Of a stretch of 64,000 nt of DNA, positions 1 through 13,494 are shown one piece after another. Position 1 is the first letter of the stretch; the number at the start of each line of letters is the position of its first letter. This DNA comes from Trebouxia sp. TZW2008 (taxonomy: Eukaryota > Chlorophyta > Trebouxiophyceae > Trebouxiales > Trebouxiaceae). The notes below the pieces were generated by a model. The model did no database searches, was not told where the DNA came from, and saw only the letters and a list, made by a program, of their open reading frames with translations. The DNA lies in NCBI GenBank assembly GCA_002118135.1, contig BDIU01000216.1, positions 186,166 through 250,165 on the forward strand. Reading direction: 5' to 3'. A program made the position numbers and the translations under genes.

Positions 1-3000
1 TGAGCAGGCAGGCCTTGCTCTACCTGGCATATGGGAGGACATTGCCTCTGCATATACCCCAGCACGCTGTGCTCACCGCAAATGCAGTCCAGGAAGGTGC
101 ACAGCCAAAAGCGGCTGGAGCAGAAGTTGCTGAGACCATGGCAGCCTGCCAGGTGCATCCATCACAAGGTGGGTAACGGGCAGACTAACTCTATACTTGT
201 CTGCCGCAACACAGCGCTTCCAGTGATTTGGGTTGTTTGCACATGCTGTCGCGGCTTCAAACTTGTAAGCCAGCCAAGGCATGGACCTTGCAACAAGCCC
301 CGTAGCTGTTTAGTTCAGCTGAATAGTATATGGCAAGTGGGCCAAGCTGAAGAGGTACGGTGCTTGATGTAAGGTACATGCAGAGCTAACTTGTTTGGTA
401 GTGTGTGCAAATCGGCTCAAGCTGAAAAGTTGTACAGCATGCTGGGATGTCCATACAGAGCTGACTTTTGCTGGCAAAACACAAGCGTCGGTCAAACGGA
501 AGCTGATTAGCTGTGTGGCTCGCTTAGTGCAGGAAATGCACGGCTGCAGCATGTGCAAGTGACACTAGGCAGGCTAGCAACCTTGTACTGGGCGTTTGCA
601 AAGGCTAGGAGTAAGCATACTTATCATGCCGACATTGCGTGACTTGTTTTGACAAGTCCATGCAGACTTGATTGCTGCTGACAGTGTGACAGACCTGGCC
701 ACACTGTAAGGTTGTGTGGCTTGATTGGTGCAGGGAACTCACAGCTGCAGAAGGTGCAACTGGCACTGGGCATTTGCAAAGGCTAGGCGTAAGCATACCG
801 ACCAACCTGTTAGCTTCTGACAGTGTACAGGACCTGGCCACACTGCTGTGGCATTTGCTTGCTGCAGGAAATGCACAACTGCAGAAGGTGCAAGTGACTC
901 CAGGCAGCATAGCTATGCTGCACTGGGCGTTTGCAAAGGCTGGGACTAAGCATACTGACCAAGCTGAAAACTGCGTGACTTGTCTGAAGCCCATGCAGAC
1001 TTGGTTGCTGCTGACAGCGTGAAAGGCCTGGCCACGCTGTAAACTTGTGAGGCTTGGTTGGTGCAGGGAACGTACGGCTGCAGAAGGTGCAAGTGACTCT
1101 AGGCAGCATAGCTATGCTGCACTGGGCATTCCAGAAGGCTCGGACTGAATACATGGGCCAGCAAGCAGCTCAGGCATTCAGTTTGAGTGCTGAGACTGAA
1201 GAGCCAGCAATTCACGAGAAGGAGATTGGCTCAACCACTGCTGCTGTCAAGGGTAGCCACTCAAGAGATGAGAGTCAAGGTAGGTCTTGTTTTTCCTTTA
1301 CATGTGTCCTTCTGCTTGCTGTTGGTGCAGCAGTCAGATGTTTGCTGTGGTGCTTGCCACTGGGGATGTACATTGTGAGCATGAGCTGTGCGCACACACA
1401 CGCGCACACACACACGCACACACGCACACACACACACGCACGCACGCACGCGCACACGCACACGCACACGCACACAGTGTGATCAGCGTTGGGATCTATT
1501 GCACAGCGAATATGAAAGCTGGTCTGCTTGTTTCGCTTGTTCTGCTGCCCATCATGGGAGCTTGATCAGCTTCCTCTGTGTGCAGAAGTGACAGAAATGG
1601 AGGCTCCCCAGGCAAATGCTGAGACTGCCAAGCTGTTTTTCAGTGACCTTGTCAGCTTGAAGGGAGCCGTTTCAGACCTCAAGCAGGAGCTCAAGGTATC
1701 TGTTTTATTACTTTTTTGTTACTGTGTTTCATACAGTAACCTTGTGTCATCATAGGAGTCTCTTGAGTGCACCATCAACACTGTAGAGTGCATCACTAGC
1801 TTTGCAGGTTGCATTAACATGGCTGTGACAAACATTGACAGTTCTGTTTTTGGATTATTGGTATCCACATCCTTCTGACAGTCTTAAAGTAAGCTCTGCA
1901 CATTGCAAGCAACTCTGCTGCAAGCAAAAGACAAAACCTTCACATTTTCATGCTGACAGCTGTGTTGATTATGGGCCAGAGCTTGCTAACAAGAAGAGCT
2001 GCACGAGCTTGGCATCGGAGACATTGTGAGCTGCCATGCCAAGGACTAGTTTGCATCATGAAAACTTGACTCTGGACAAATTGTTTGGAGGCGCTTCGCT
2101 GCCCCTGCATGTACCTAGCAGGGTCACGTAACCTCACTATGTAACGTGCTGAGATACTTGCACAGCAGAGCTTGAGCGTTATTCCAAGAAGGCCGTGTGT
2201 AGACACACCAGAAAGTGTCGGCTCTTATCTGATGAACTGAACGGCAGTTACGTACGTTCTCACCTGAGCATGAGACCTGAGTTGATACGCACGCTCACTA
2301 GGACACAGCCTAGTCTGTTACACACTAGCAATCATGTCAATGATGATGATGATGCTGATGATGTACTGTGTGTGAGCTGTGGTATATCTTCCTCGTGCAG
2401 GAGCAGAGGGAAGCAAAGAGCAGGCAGAATGACCGCCACATCAAGGAGGTTACTGATCTGAAGAAATCCATGGACACCCAGAAGGACCACTACACCAAGG
2501 AGGTCGATGCTCTAAAGCAATCCATGAAGACCCTCAAGGACCGCCACGTCCAGGAGGTCGCTGACTTGAAGCAGTGCATGAAAACCCTTGAGGCTGACTT
2601 TGCCAGGTAAACTTGTTCTGTCAATCATATTTAGAAGTTAGGGTTTAGAGTTTATAACGAAACCCATATACGGTCATGAGTGTAATGCTCATCACCTCAA
2701 GGAGGTCGCTGATCTGAAGCAGTCCATGAAGACCCTTGAGGCCGACTTTGCAAGGTAAACTTGCTCGTTCATTCAGAAGGTTGCTGCACGAGTTGACAGC
2801 ATTGACAGCTGAAAAGATCGCAGTACTGTCATGACTTAGATGCTCATCACATCAAGGAGGTTGGTGACTTGAAGCAATCCAAGAGGAATCTTGAGGCTGA
2901 CTTTGCCAGGTCTGTCTCAGCTTGCTCAGTCTACTGCTGTTGCCTTGCACACAAAACAACACTTACAGTACCAATGTAACAGGGACACTGCCATTCGCCG

Positions 3001-6000
3001 TCAATGCGGCAGCCCTCTTGTTGTGATGGCATCTGTGGTATGTATTATCATCATGATCTTGATGGGTGTTCAGCATGCATTCATTGAACACCCTTCTTGG
3101 ACTTCACTTGCACCCTGTGATTTGTGATTTAGTCTGCCTGTGTACTCAGTGTTGGCAAGGTTAATTAGTCCCCAGATTATTCACCTGTTAATTAACTAAA
3201 TAATTGAGGTCAATAACCTACCGCGGTTGGATTTGCCTCATTTTGCAGTGCAAGTTAATAAGTCTGAGGTTGTTATCTTGTTAATCAATTTAATAACTGA
3301 GGTTGATAACCACCCAAAACTTATAAAGGGTCAATAAGCCAACACTGTGTGTACTTGCATGTGTGCAGACAGGCATCATGCTTAAGACCAGTAGGTGGTG
3401 AAGGTGACAGAGCTGTCGCAGCATGGGTACATTTCAAACAGCATAGCACAGTATTTTGGCACCTCAGGATATTTCGTTGTGATTTCTCGACAGTACTTTC
3501 AACTCATGGTTTCAACGCTGAATATGAGTGTGGAAGTGTTTTAGCTGTGTTTGCTGTGCCAACAGAGAGACTGAGGCTGTGAAGACACAGCTCAAGGAAG
3601 TCAAGGCGGCAGTTGGTGACTCAAAGGCCGCGCAAAAAGTGGATGCGGCGCTTCAGGTTGAGGAGAAGCTAGAGGCATTTGCCCTGCAGCAGCAGCAGCA
3701 GCTCATCAAGGCTGTTGCATGCTCCAAGACTGTGGACATTGGTGACTTGGCAAAGGTGGGTTTGTTGGGTTTGCAGGGTGTAATTGCTTTGAAATGCTGA
3801 TTTCATGATCCCATACGTCTGTAGCTCTATAGCAGCAGCAGCTCATCAAGGCTGTTACATGCTCCAAAAATGTGGACATTGGTGACTTGGCAAAGGTGAG
3901 TGTGTTGGGTTTGCAGGGTGTTAATTGCTTTCAAACGCTGATTTCATCATCCCGTACATCTGTAGCTCTATAGCAGCAGCAGCTAATCACAGCTGTCGCA
4001 ACTAATGTGTCAGGACTATGCACAGGGCTGACTTGGCTAAGTTGAGTTTGTTAGGGCTACAGGCTGTCATAGTTGTCAACAGCATTGCCTGTTGATGTCA
4101 GCCACTTGGGGGCTGCTGTCATGACCCCTCATACGGTTTCTGGTACCGGTCTGATGCATGAACGCATGTAAGCTGTTGTACACCCCAAGACTGTGGATGC
4201 TGATGGCTTGGCAACACCAAGTCAAAACGTTGTCCAGAAGGCCTTAGCTGAAGCAAACCACATTTGCATGACTTTCAATCACTGATCACGTGGTTGTCCC
4301 AAAGCATGCAAAGCTACCAATTCTGCGGTTGCAAGTTCCTGCAGATCTACAATTTTGGTGTTGTGCTTGCATTAACAAGGCATGTAATGCTGTTGGTGGC
4401 AACTGGACGGGAAACTTGACCCTCATCTCAACATGTCTACATGTTGTGCAGAAATATCGTTGGTACACATCGAATGTACACTTGCCAACATGTGGACCCA
4501 GCTGTCATGAGCCAGGTCATGGGTTCAATTCTGACATTATAAGTGTCGACATTCTGGTTCAAGTCATGCATTATGAGCTCTAGCTTAGACCAGTCTGCAT
4601 CGGCTCTCACAGTGTCAGGGCCAAACTCATAGTCAGGGCTACCATCCATGACACCCATCTTCAGAACTTTCACATGTCATTCTGACACATGCATTTTCGC
4701 TGGAGTGTGAGCGCAGGACAGGTACATGCCAATTTGTTACTGGTCACATGACCATGCCAAAGCATGCAGAGCTGCTGATTCTATGCAAGAAGCAGACACA
4801 GAGGCGTGTTTGGATCGCAACTGCCAGGTTGCATGTGCATTAACAAGGCGCTTGTATGGTGCCGAAGGTGTTTGGGCTGGTTGTATTTGCCCTGATGCTG
4901 TGAGGGTAATCATCATCCTGTGCAACAAGAAATTGTGAGCTTGAATGGCACCCACTGCGATGTGTTTCTCTGGACAAGGGTCTTGTATGCTGACTCAGGT
5001 GGTTGGGCTGGTTGGATTTGCCCCTGGTTCTTTGAAAATGAACACGGTGTCCCCAGCTCAGGACACAGCCTTGACTTGCATGGTGAACAAGGTACAAAGC
5101 TTGTTTGTTGTCTGCCTATATCTGCTGTTGCTGCTGCCTTGGTGACTAAAGTACTAAGCTCATCCGGCATTCATGCATAATCTGCTTTTGCTTTATTGCC
5201 AAGCGCATCATAGCACGCGTACTTGCATATGCATGAATGCAGGGCAACATGACCTTGCAAGGGCCAAAGGGCATGCCACAGTGTACAGAATTCTTGACAT
5301 CGTCAAATTGGCTGCAGCTCATCAGTGTCATTCCTGATAGGAGCGCATTGGATCTGTGTGCAATGCTCTGTGATATGTGCACAAAAGTACGTCTTGACAT
5401 GCAGAGGTCTTGACACTGTGTATCGTCCGCAGGTCGTTAGTGTCAGCAAGGAGAGGGTTGCTCGCTTGAGGTGGGCAGCTGTGACAAACAGCATCACACT
5501 CACCAACTTCAGCCTGGGTTCCCTGGCCAGCTTCAGCTTGGCTCCCCTTGTTGGCAACCCCATTAAACCCCCCGCAGGACCCCCAGTCCACCCAGGGGTC
5601 AAGCCCCCAACTGGCTGTGCCTTGCAGCTAGCACCCTTGCGCAGCACTCTGGCTTGCAAGCCACAGGGCATCATTTCTCAAGGGCCTGGTGCTTCAGTCA
5701 TCTGGTGAGTGCTGTCTGATGACTGTTTGGCTATGTAGCATGCTTTCATGCCTGTGTTGCTGCTGTCACTGCTGCTGCAGCCGTCACTGCTGCTGTGACT
5801 ATGCCATCAAGGAGATTGCTCAAGGGCGCAATGCAGCAATCATCTGGTGTGTGCTATCTCATGACTGAGCTGCTATATGACATGCTTCAAAGCCAGTCAT
5901 GCTACTATGATTGCTGCCGCCGTGATTGTTGTCACTCAGGATGATGAAGGCTCTGTGTGTTGTCATGTAGCGAGCCTCATTTTGATGACTGATTGTATAT

Positions 6001-9000
6001 GTAGCATGCCTCAATTCATGTGGTGCTACTGTGATTGCTGTTGATACTGCTGCTGTGCGTTTGACGACAGCGTATTGTAGTTCAGAAATATCCAAGGACT
6101 GCTACGAACATGAAGAGGTGTGCCTCTGCCAAACTTAACAGGGTGTCAATCATGGCAAATTTCAATCTTTACTGGTTTATGACTTTCTCTGGGCTGAGAC
6201 CTAGTCAGACATGTTACCTGTATAAGTCTGGGCGGGGTTTGCCAGGCAGCAGAAGTTGTGGCTCTGGCATTACTCCAACACTGCTAGCTCTTTTGTTGTT
6301 GCAGTGCCAAGTTGATGCATGGGGGTGTGTCTGTTGCCATTGCCGTCAAGACATTTGGCCCTGGAGTCCTCAGGGGTGTGGCAGGGCAAAAGATCAAGAC
6401 CCTTGGCACTGTTGCTCTGATGCTGCAGTGCTGAACTGCTGCAGCAAGGCGCCTTCATTGTTATGTTTGCAACCCAACAATTGTTCTGATACTGCAGTGC
6501 CAAGCTGATGCATGAGGGGGTGTCTGTTGCCGTTGCCGTCAAGGCTTTTGGCCCTGGAGCCCTCAGGGGTGTGGCAGGGCAAAAGATCAAGACCCTTGGC
6601 ACTGCTGCTCTGGTGCTGCAGGCGCCTTCATTGTTGTGTTTGCATCCCGTCAATTGTCCTGATACTGCAGTGCTGAGATGATGCATGGAGGTGTGTCTGT
6701 CGCCGTCGCCATCAAGACATTTGGCCCTGGATGCCTGCGGGGTGTGACAGAGCATGAGGCAGGAGCCTTGAAAGTACGAGGCCTACCCCTGCCCTCTGAG
6801 CGCATCCATGTAGTACAGGACCTCTGCCCTGCCCCTCACATTTTGGACTGTGAGCAGGGCGTCTTCATCACAAGGTAGGGCCCTAGGGTCTTGTGCAGTA
6901 CATAGACAGTGTGCGTACAAGGACATGTGGTTGCTGATTCTCACTCTTGCAGTTGTTGCTGTCTGTGGTGACTCTTGCTCATCCTATCATGAATTAAGGT
7001 GTGTGTGATCTCGTAGGCGCTGGCCCATCCAGTTATGCTGCTGTGGTGAATGTGATGATCTGGATTCCTTTATGTTGTAGCTGTCATTGTCTGTTTAGCC
7101 CTGCCTGACCACGTTGCTGTGATTGACGTCTGTGTTGATCCTGTACAGAGGGCACACTGCAATAGGCATCTCAAGCCCTACCTTCCATCGCTTGCCCGAA
7201 CAAGCAGGGCACATGTCACTGCTTTGCTGAAACTCAGCCACTGACAAACGAAAGGATAATTATCATCTTGTGTTCATCATGCTGCAATACTACTGCCTAT
7301 GCCTGCTGCGCAATGTTCTTCAACTTTGATTGCAACGGGCTTGGGATTTCCTCCTTCTGACCCTCAATTCATCTGCCTACTTTGTCTTTGTCTCTCTACT
7401 TGCATAAGCTGCGTCACCTGGTTTTGTGATTGCAAGCAGCAGGCACAGCCTATCAGTAGCAAACCCTCAACTTCAGCAATTTCACGTCCGTGCAGCCTTG
7501 CTTTGCCATTGGGTTTTGCACAGACGATTGCTGATGTCCGTTCAGGTTTGCAAGGGACATTGCTGTGGCTCCTTTCCTGGAACAGTTGAGATTGATGAGG
7601 GAGCAGTCAGGCGGTCCTGGGAGGCACCTAGTGACCATGCTTGGCATCTTTGCCCAGCTTGCTAAGGTGAGCAATCGCCACTGCACCTGGCACGCATTTG
7701 CCTTCTGACTGCCTTCCTCCGCATCTTGCAACAGCATCTGGCGACTGTTGGACATTCAAAATTTTGGGACTCTGCGCTGATTGCTGAGGTGAGCAGACAG
7801 CAATGCCTGAGCAGCCTCCTGCAGATGTGCCTGAGCATTGCACCGCATTTAAATTCAATTGTGTACCCCAATATGATGCATGAGCAACTGTGTATTATGA
7901 TGCTAGATGTGTTGAGCCATTGCTGTTTGGCAGTGCCTAGGCTTCATCAGACAGTTCTTGCACATCCAGATGCACATATCAAGGATGTAGTTGTCTGTAA
8001 CAACCTACAAGTCTCTCATCACTGTGTGCATGAACAGGCAGTATGGTCAATTTATCAGTCAAACATGATGCATTCTTACTGCAGGTGATGGACATGAGTC
8101 ACATCATTCCATATGACAAGTCAGCCTGCTCATCTTTGGCCTTGCTGCCAACCAATGGCACATCTCTTCTTCGACACGGCATCAGTCAGCTGCTGAGCCA
8201 CATCATACCATACCATGAGTCAGACTACTCTTCTGATGCCTTGCTGCCCATCAGTGGCAACCCTCTTCTTCACCGCAACATGAGCCAGCTGCTGAGCCAG
8301 CTGCTGCACTTAGACCCACAGTGCCGCCTTGTACTGGCAGATGTGAGTGGTCACATCCAGCTCGGCACACTTCAGACAGCTGGGTCCAGTCAGCAGCTTG
8401 TTGTGATTGGTCACAGCGTGTCCAGCACACACCAGACAGCTTCTGCAAGCCAACAGTCTGCTGGGATGTCAACCCCTTTGGGGTCACTTTTGAAGAAGAC
8501 TGGGCCCCCAGCAGGTGGTGTGACAGCCCCTGTGGGGTCCCCTATGACACCCACTGGCCCCTCAGCAGGTGGGGGTTCGACCCCTGAGGGGTCACCAGGG
8601 ATACACACTGGGACCCCAGCAGCCAGGAGGTCACCTCCTGTGGGGTCAGCTCCTGACCCAAAAGCAGCCCCAAGTGTGCTGTCGGCTGCACCCCTAGCAG
8701 CGGCAGACGCATTGGTTCCAGGCTCAACCGCAGTACTGTCAACCACCAAAAGACTAGTCATGCAGCCAGCTTCCCAAGCAGCTGCAGGCATGCAGACTCA
8801 GGTCACAGGTGTACCATTGAGATCTGTACCATCAGTGAGTGAGTCATCAGCTGCCTCCTCAGCTGACACAGGCACTCCAGCTCGTACAGCAGCTGATGCT
8901 GTAGCTCCTCAGTCATCAGCACGCAAGTCAGCTGCTGACATGACATCTGCCTTCCAAGCAGCTGAGCCCATTGCTGAGTCATCAGCTGAGCCATCTGCTG

Positions 9001-12000
9001 ACTCATCAGGGTCTGTGCCAGCTCATGAGTCAACCACAGCTGAGCCAGCTGCTGAGTCAGTCGCTTCCAGGCCGAGTGCGGAGGCGTCAGCTTCTGAGGC
9101 AGCTGCTGAGGCAGCAGCTTGCACCACAGCTCCTGACTCATCAGGGTCTCTGCCAGTTGCTGAGTCAGCAACTTCTGTGCCAAGGGACGAGTCATCAACT
9201 GCTGAGGAAATGACAAGCAAGGTGACAGCCTTGTCTTTCTTTGCATTCCATTGGCTGCAAGATTATGCATGTACCCAATGTCGCATCTAATTTCAGTTGG
9301 CCAGATTCAGCTAGTGTTTTTACAGTGGTCGGCCCCTGAACTCCCCCTCTCCCTCTGTCTTGCAACTGACAGGCGCAACTTGTGAACGGTCCCTGAAAGC
9401 TTTTGTCCTTGAGCATGCCAACTGAACTTTGGGTCATGATCCAGTACCTCAATGCTTGTACGTTTTTTGCAGCAGGTATCAAAGGGTGTACAGGTGATCC
9501 ATCTGACAGCTGACGCTGCCACCCCACAGCCAACCCCCACCATCCCTGAGGCCGCCCCCACCATAACCAGCAGCAGCCCATCACCACAGCCAGCACCACC
9601 CCAGCAGAAGCAGACCACCCCCACTGACCCCAGCAGCAGTCCAGAAGAGGTGCATGGTCAGAGGCAATCAGTCAAAGAGACGGCGGTGACCCCCACAAAC
9701 CCGCAGGCCACCCCTCAGGCGACCCCCGCTAAACCCCAGACCCCTCCCACCAACCCCCAGGCCAGCCCTACTAACCCTCAGGCCAACCCCCAGGCCACCC
9801 CCACCAACCCCCAGGCCCCTGCCGCCAAGCCCCAGGCCGCCCCCACCAACCCCAGCAGCAGCCCATCTCCACAGCGAGCACCATTTCAGCAGAAGCAGAC
9901 CAGCCCCACTGACTCCAGCAGCACCCCAGAAGGGGTGCATGGTCAGAAGGAATCAGTCAGAGAAACAGTGGGCACCCCTCAGGGCACCCCCACAACCTCC
10001 AGGGAATCAGTCAGAGAGTCAGTGGGCACGCCTCAGGGCACCCCCACCACCCCCAGAGAATCAGTCAGAGAGTCAGTGGGCACCCCTCAGGGCACCCCCA
10101 GCAGCAGCCCAGAAGGGGGCCAGATCCAAGAGGGTCCAGCAAAGAAAACAGTCCCCCAGGTGACGCTTGGTCCTTTTATTCACCCTGCATCTGGGCATCT
10201 CACACTGTGCCTCTTCAAGCAGCTGCCTTGCGCTGCTTTGACTTGTAACATGGTCAATGCATGAGCCACTTGGCATGAGGGCATGCACAAGTAACATGTG
10301 TTTGAGGCCTGCTACCACTGGCTTGACAAACAGTCAGAAAGCCTGCAGCTCGACTTGAGCATCTTCGCATACACAGCAAACACATGAAGATTCGAGCTGA
10401 CAAAGACCGACTAAGCTAACTCATCATGCCTACAGCTCAACTTGAACGTCTTTGCAAACACAGAAAGCAAGTCAACTGTTGAATGCTTCAGGGCCGGCTG
10501 AGCTGACTCCCCCTGTGCATGTGCATGCAGTTGGTCAGCCCTTTCATGCAGAGAACTGCAGTGATTGATGCTGCTGACCTAAAGAAGGCATTCACTGGAG
10601 TTGACATGGTGGAGTTGTTCCCAGGTTGCTGGGTCATTGATGACAACCTGCTGGGCAAGCTGGGCAGTGGCACATACGGCAACGCTCTATAGTAAGCCAT
10701 TTTCATCAGTATGCATGCGAGCTTTGATGTCATGACATGCAAATGGTGCCTTTGAGGTTGCTCTCTTAGTGAGCCCCTCTGTTTATCATGCATGTAACTT
10801 TTGCTGCAAGAGTGTGAGGATGGTATGTACAAGGACGCTCTTTAGTGAGTCGTTTAGTGAGTATCATGGTACACGCAAGCTTTGCTGCCAGCATGCGCAG
10901 ATGGTGCATGTGGGAGTGCTATGTAGTGAGTCATCTTTGCCTCATGCATGCAAGGGTTGGTGCCAGCATGCCTGGCTTCTTTCATGCAAAGCAGCAATGA
11001 GCAGCTATGTGCAGGCGAGTAAGTTGACGCACGTCTCAAGACGATGCACAAAAGTACACCACCCTAGATTGTGCAACAGGAGATTGATGTTCACAAAGAT
11101 CTTCACGAATCATGTCTGAGTTGGGTTATTTCATGCAGTGACGAGCTGCTGTGGGAAGGCAAAGTCATAGCTGTTTGTGTTTAGATGGTGCATGAGCGTA
11201 CACCATTAGAGGTAGTGCAACAGAAGATTGAGGTGCTGACTTGCTTGTTTCATGCAGTGGTGAGCTGATGTGGGAAGGCAAATGGATTGCTGTGTGTGTC
11301 AAGACTATGCATGAGCGGACACCAACAGAGGCAGTGCAGCAGGAGATTGACGCACTGGGGAGTGTGAACGGGATTCCCCACATGATTCAGGAGGTGCACC
11401 ACAGCTTGCACCACACTGGCCCTGGCCCTGCCAGAATCATCACAAGGTGCCGTCTTCAACCTTGTATGTCTTTCACCTTCAGCTGTCACCAACCCTGAGT
11501 TGTCTTTAACCTGTACTTGAAGCATGTGGGACTGTGAGGGGGCTCCCTCACATGATTCAAGACATGCACCCCAGCTCGCACCACACTGGCCTTGGCCCTG
11601 TCAGAATCATCACAAGGTAAGAACCCTCACTTGCAACAATGAACTTGAACAAAATAACAAACCCTAGGCCCAACAGGTTAGTCACCATGTACCATGTCTC
11701 ACTTCCATCCATGACCTTGGGCAGAATCACATAACCTGGCCCTAGCAGGTTAGTATTCATGCAGCATGTCTCACTTCCATCAATGATTTTGGGCAGAATC
11801 GCATAGCCTGGCCGCAGCAGGTTGGTATTCATGCAGCATGTCTCACTTCCATCAACCACCTTGGGCAGAATCACGTAGCTTGGCCGCAGCAGGTTAGTAA
11901 CCATGCACCATGTCTAAGTTCCATCAATGACCTTAAGCAGAATCGCATAGCCTGGCCGTGGCAGGTTAGTAACCATGCATCATGCACAATTTCTATCAAT

Positions 12001-13448
12001 GACCTTGAGCAGAATCACATAGCCTGGCCCTAGCAGGTTAGTAACCAGGTGTCATGTCCAACTTGCATCAATGATCTCAAGCACCACTCCATGGTCTGGC
12101 CCTGCCAGAATTGTCACCAGGTAGTGCTGATAGCCTGCAATTGTCTTTCTTGATTTCATGGCATGTTCAGCAAGCATGCACAAACTCACAAAAGCTGCAA
12201 CAGCTTGGTCCTGCCAGGTTGACAGCCAGGTACTGTCTAAAACCTCTGGAAATCTGAGGCAATCCTGACCTTACCATGAAACGCCTGCCTGTGAAAGCCT
12301 TGCCCAAACTTCATCAACCCTGAGCAAATTTATACACAGGCATGCTGAACAGTGAATGACTGTTTGCCTGTGTTGGCTAGGATGCATGATCTCGCTGAAC
12401 AAACCATGGGACCCCGCTTAATCCCCTCGCACCCCCCCTCCCCGCCCCTCAGTGCACATCATGGTGTACAGCAATGCGCAAGATGGTTGCCGCATCCCAT
12501 GACTGTCACCTCAGCTGTGTGTGTCCATTCAAAGTCAAGCAGTGTATGGACAAAACACGTTGTTTTTACACATGGATGCTTTAGTCAGCTTGCATCCTTG
12601 CTGGTGAATGCAATGTTGAGCTGTCAAGTTTGGCATCGAGTGTGATAGATGGCTTTGCAGGTATGTGGAGGGCTACAGCTTATGTTCAGCGCTAGTGGTG
12701 ACGCAGGAAAAGCGCAAGTCGCCAGAGGGTGAACGTCTGTACCTCAGAGCTGTGGCGCGCATGTTTGGCCAGCTTGTCAAGGTGAAAATTAGCAATGCCC
12801 TTTTTGTTTATAGGATGTATTTATTGAAGTAGTAAAAAATGGAGAACAGCAGGACTTGAATCCGCGACCTCCTGTTTTTCCTTATTCCAATATTTCATAC
12901 ACTGGATCTGCTGGTACGTCCACATTAGGGTTCTGCTGATGATCAGATGCACTGCAGTGCTTGCAGATGCACATGCTGGCTCTGATTCAACACATTCCTC
13001 AGCCTTGCTGCTGATGCCTTACTGCATGTGGCGCAGGTGTCAGAGCTGATCATGACTTCACCCCTAGTAAGCAGATGTCGATGCCTGGTATTGTGAGACT
13101 ATTGGCTGTACAGCATTATTCTTTTGCTGCACTGCCTGATTTTGTGCTCTTTCAGTTTGGTTTTGGACGTGTAAGTGGATTGTGTGTGTATCGGATTTGT
13201 GCACACTGTTGTGTGCTGTGGGCAAGGCTTTGTTGCTTTAGACAATCAGTGTATAAGATGAGATGTTGCAGCAGTTTCTGTCATCAACAGATTGCCAAAT
13301 CTAATCAGCTTCATTGAAGAGCCACAGCTGACTGTGCCCGCAAACCCAAGAGCAGCATGATCCATCATCTGTCTGTCTGTGTGGTAATCTGTGAGTGTGT
13401 GTGTGTGTGTGTGTGTGTTTGTGTGTGAGAAAATCTGTGTGTGTGTGC

Positions 13449-13494
<46 letters not shown>

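Noticed and set aside
1261..1591. Several frames of Thr-His or Val-Cys repeats
   Set aside because: They translate the CA microsatellite only.
8803..9270. 155-residue minus-strand Leu/Gln-rich frame
   Set aside because: Antisense to the Ala/Ser-rich linker exon of the tandem-kinase gene.
11690..12060. Regular ~72-bp repeats as a CRISPR array
   Set aside because: Eukaryotic intron context, the whole unit diverges without alternating conserved repeat and unique spacer, and it derives from an exon end.
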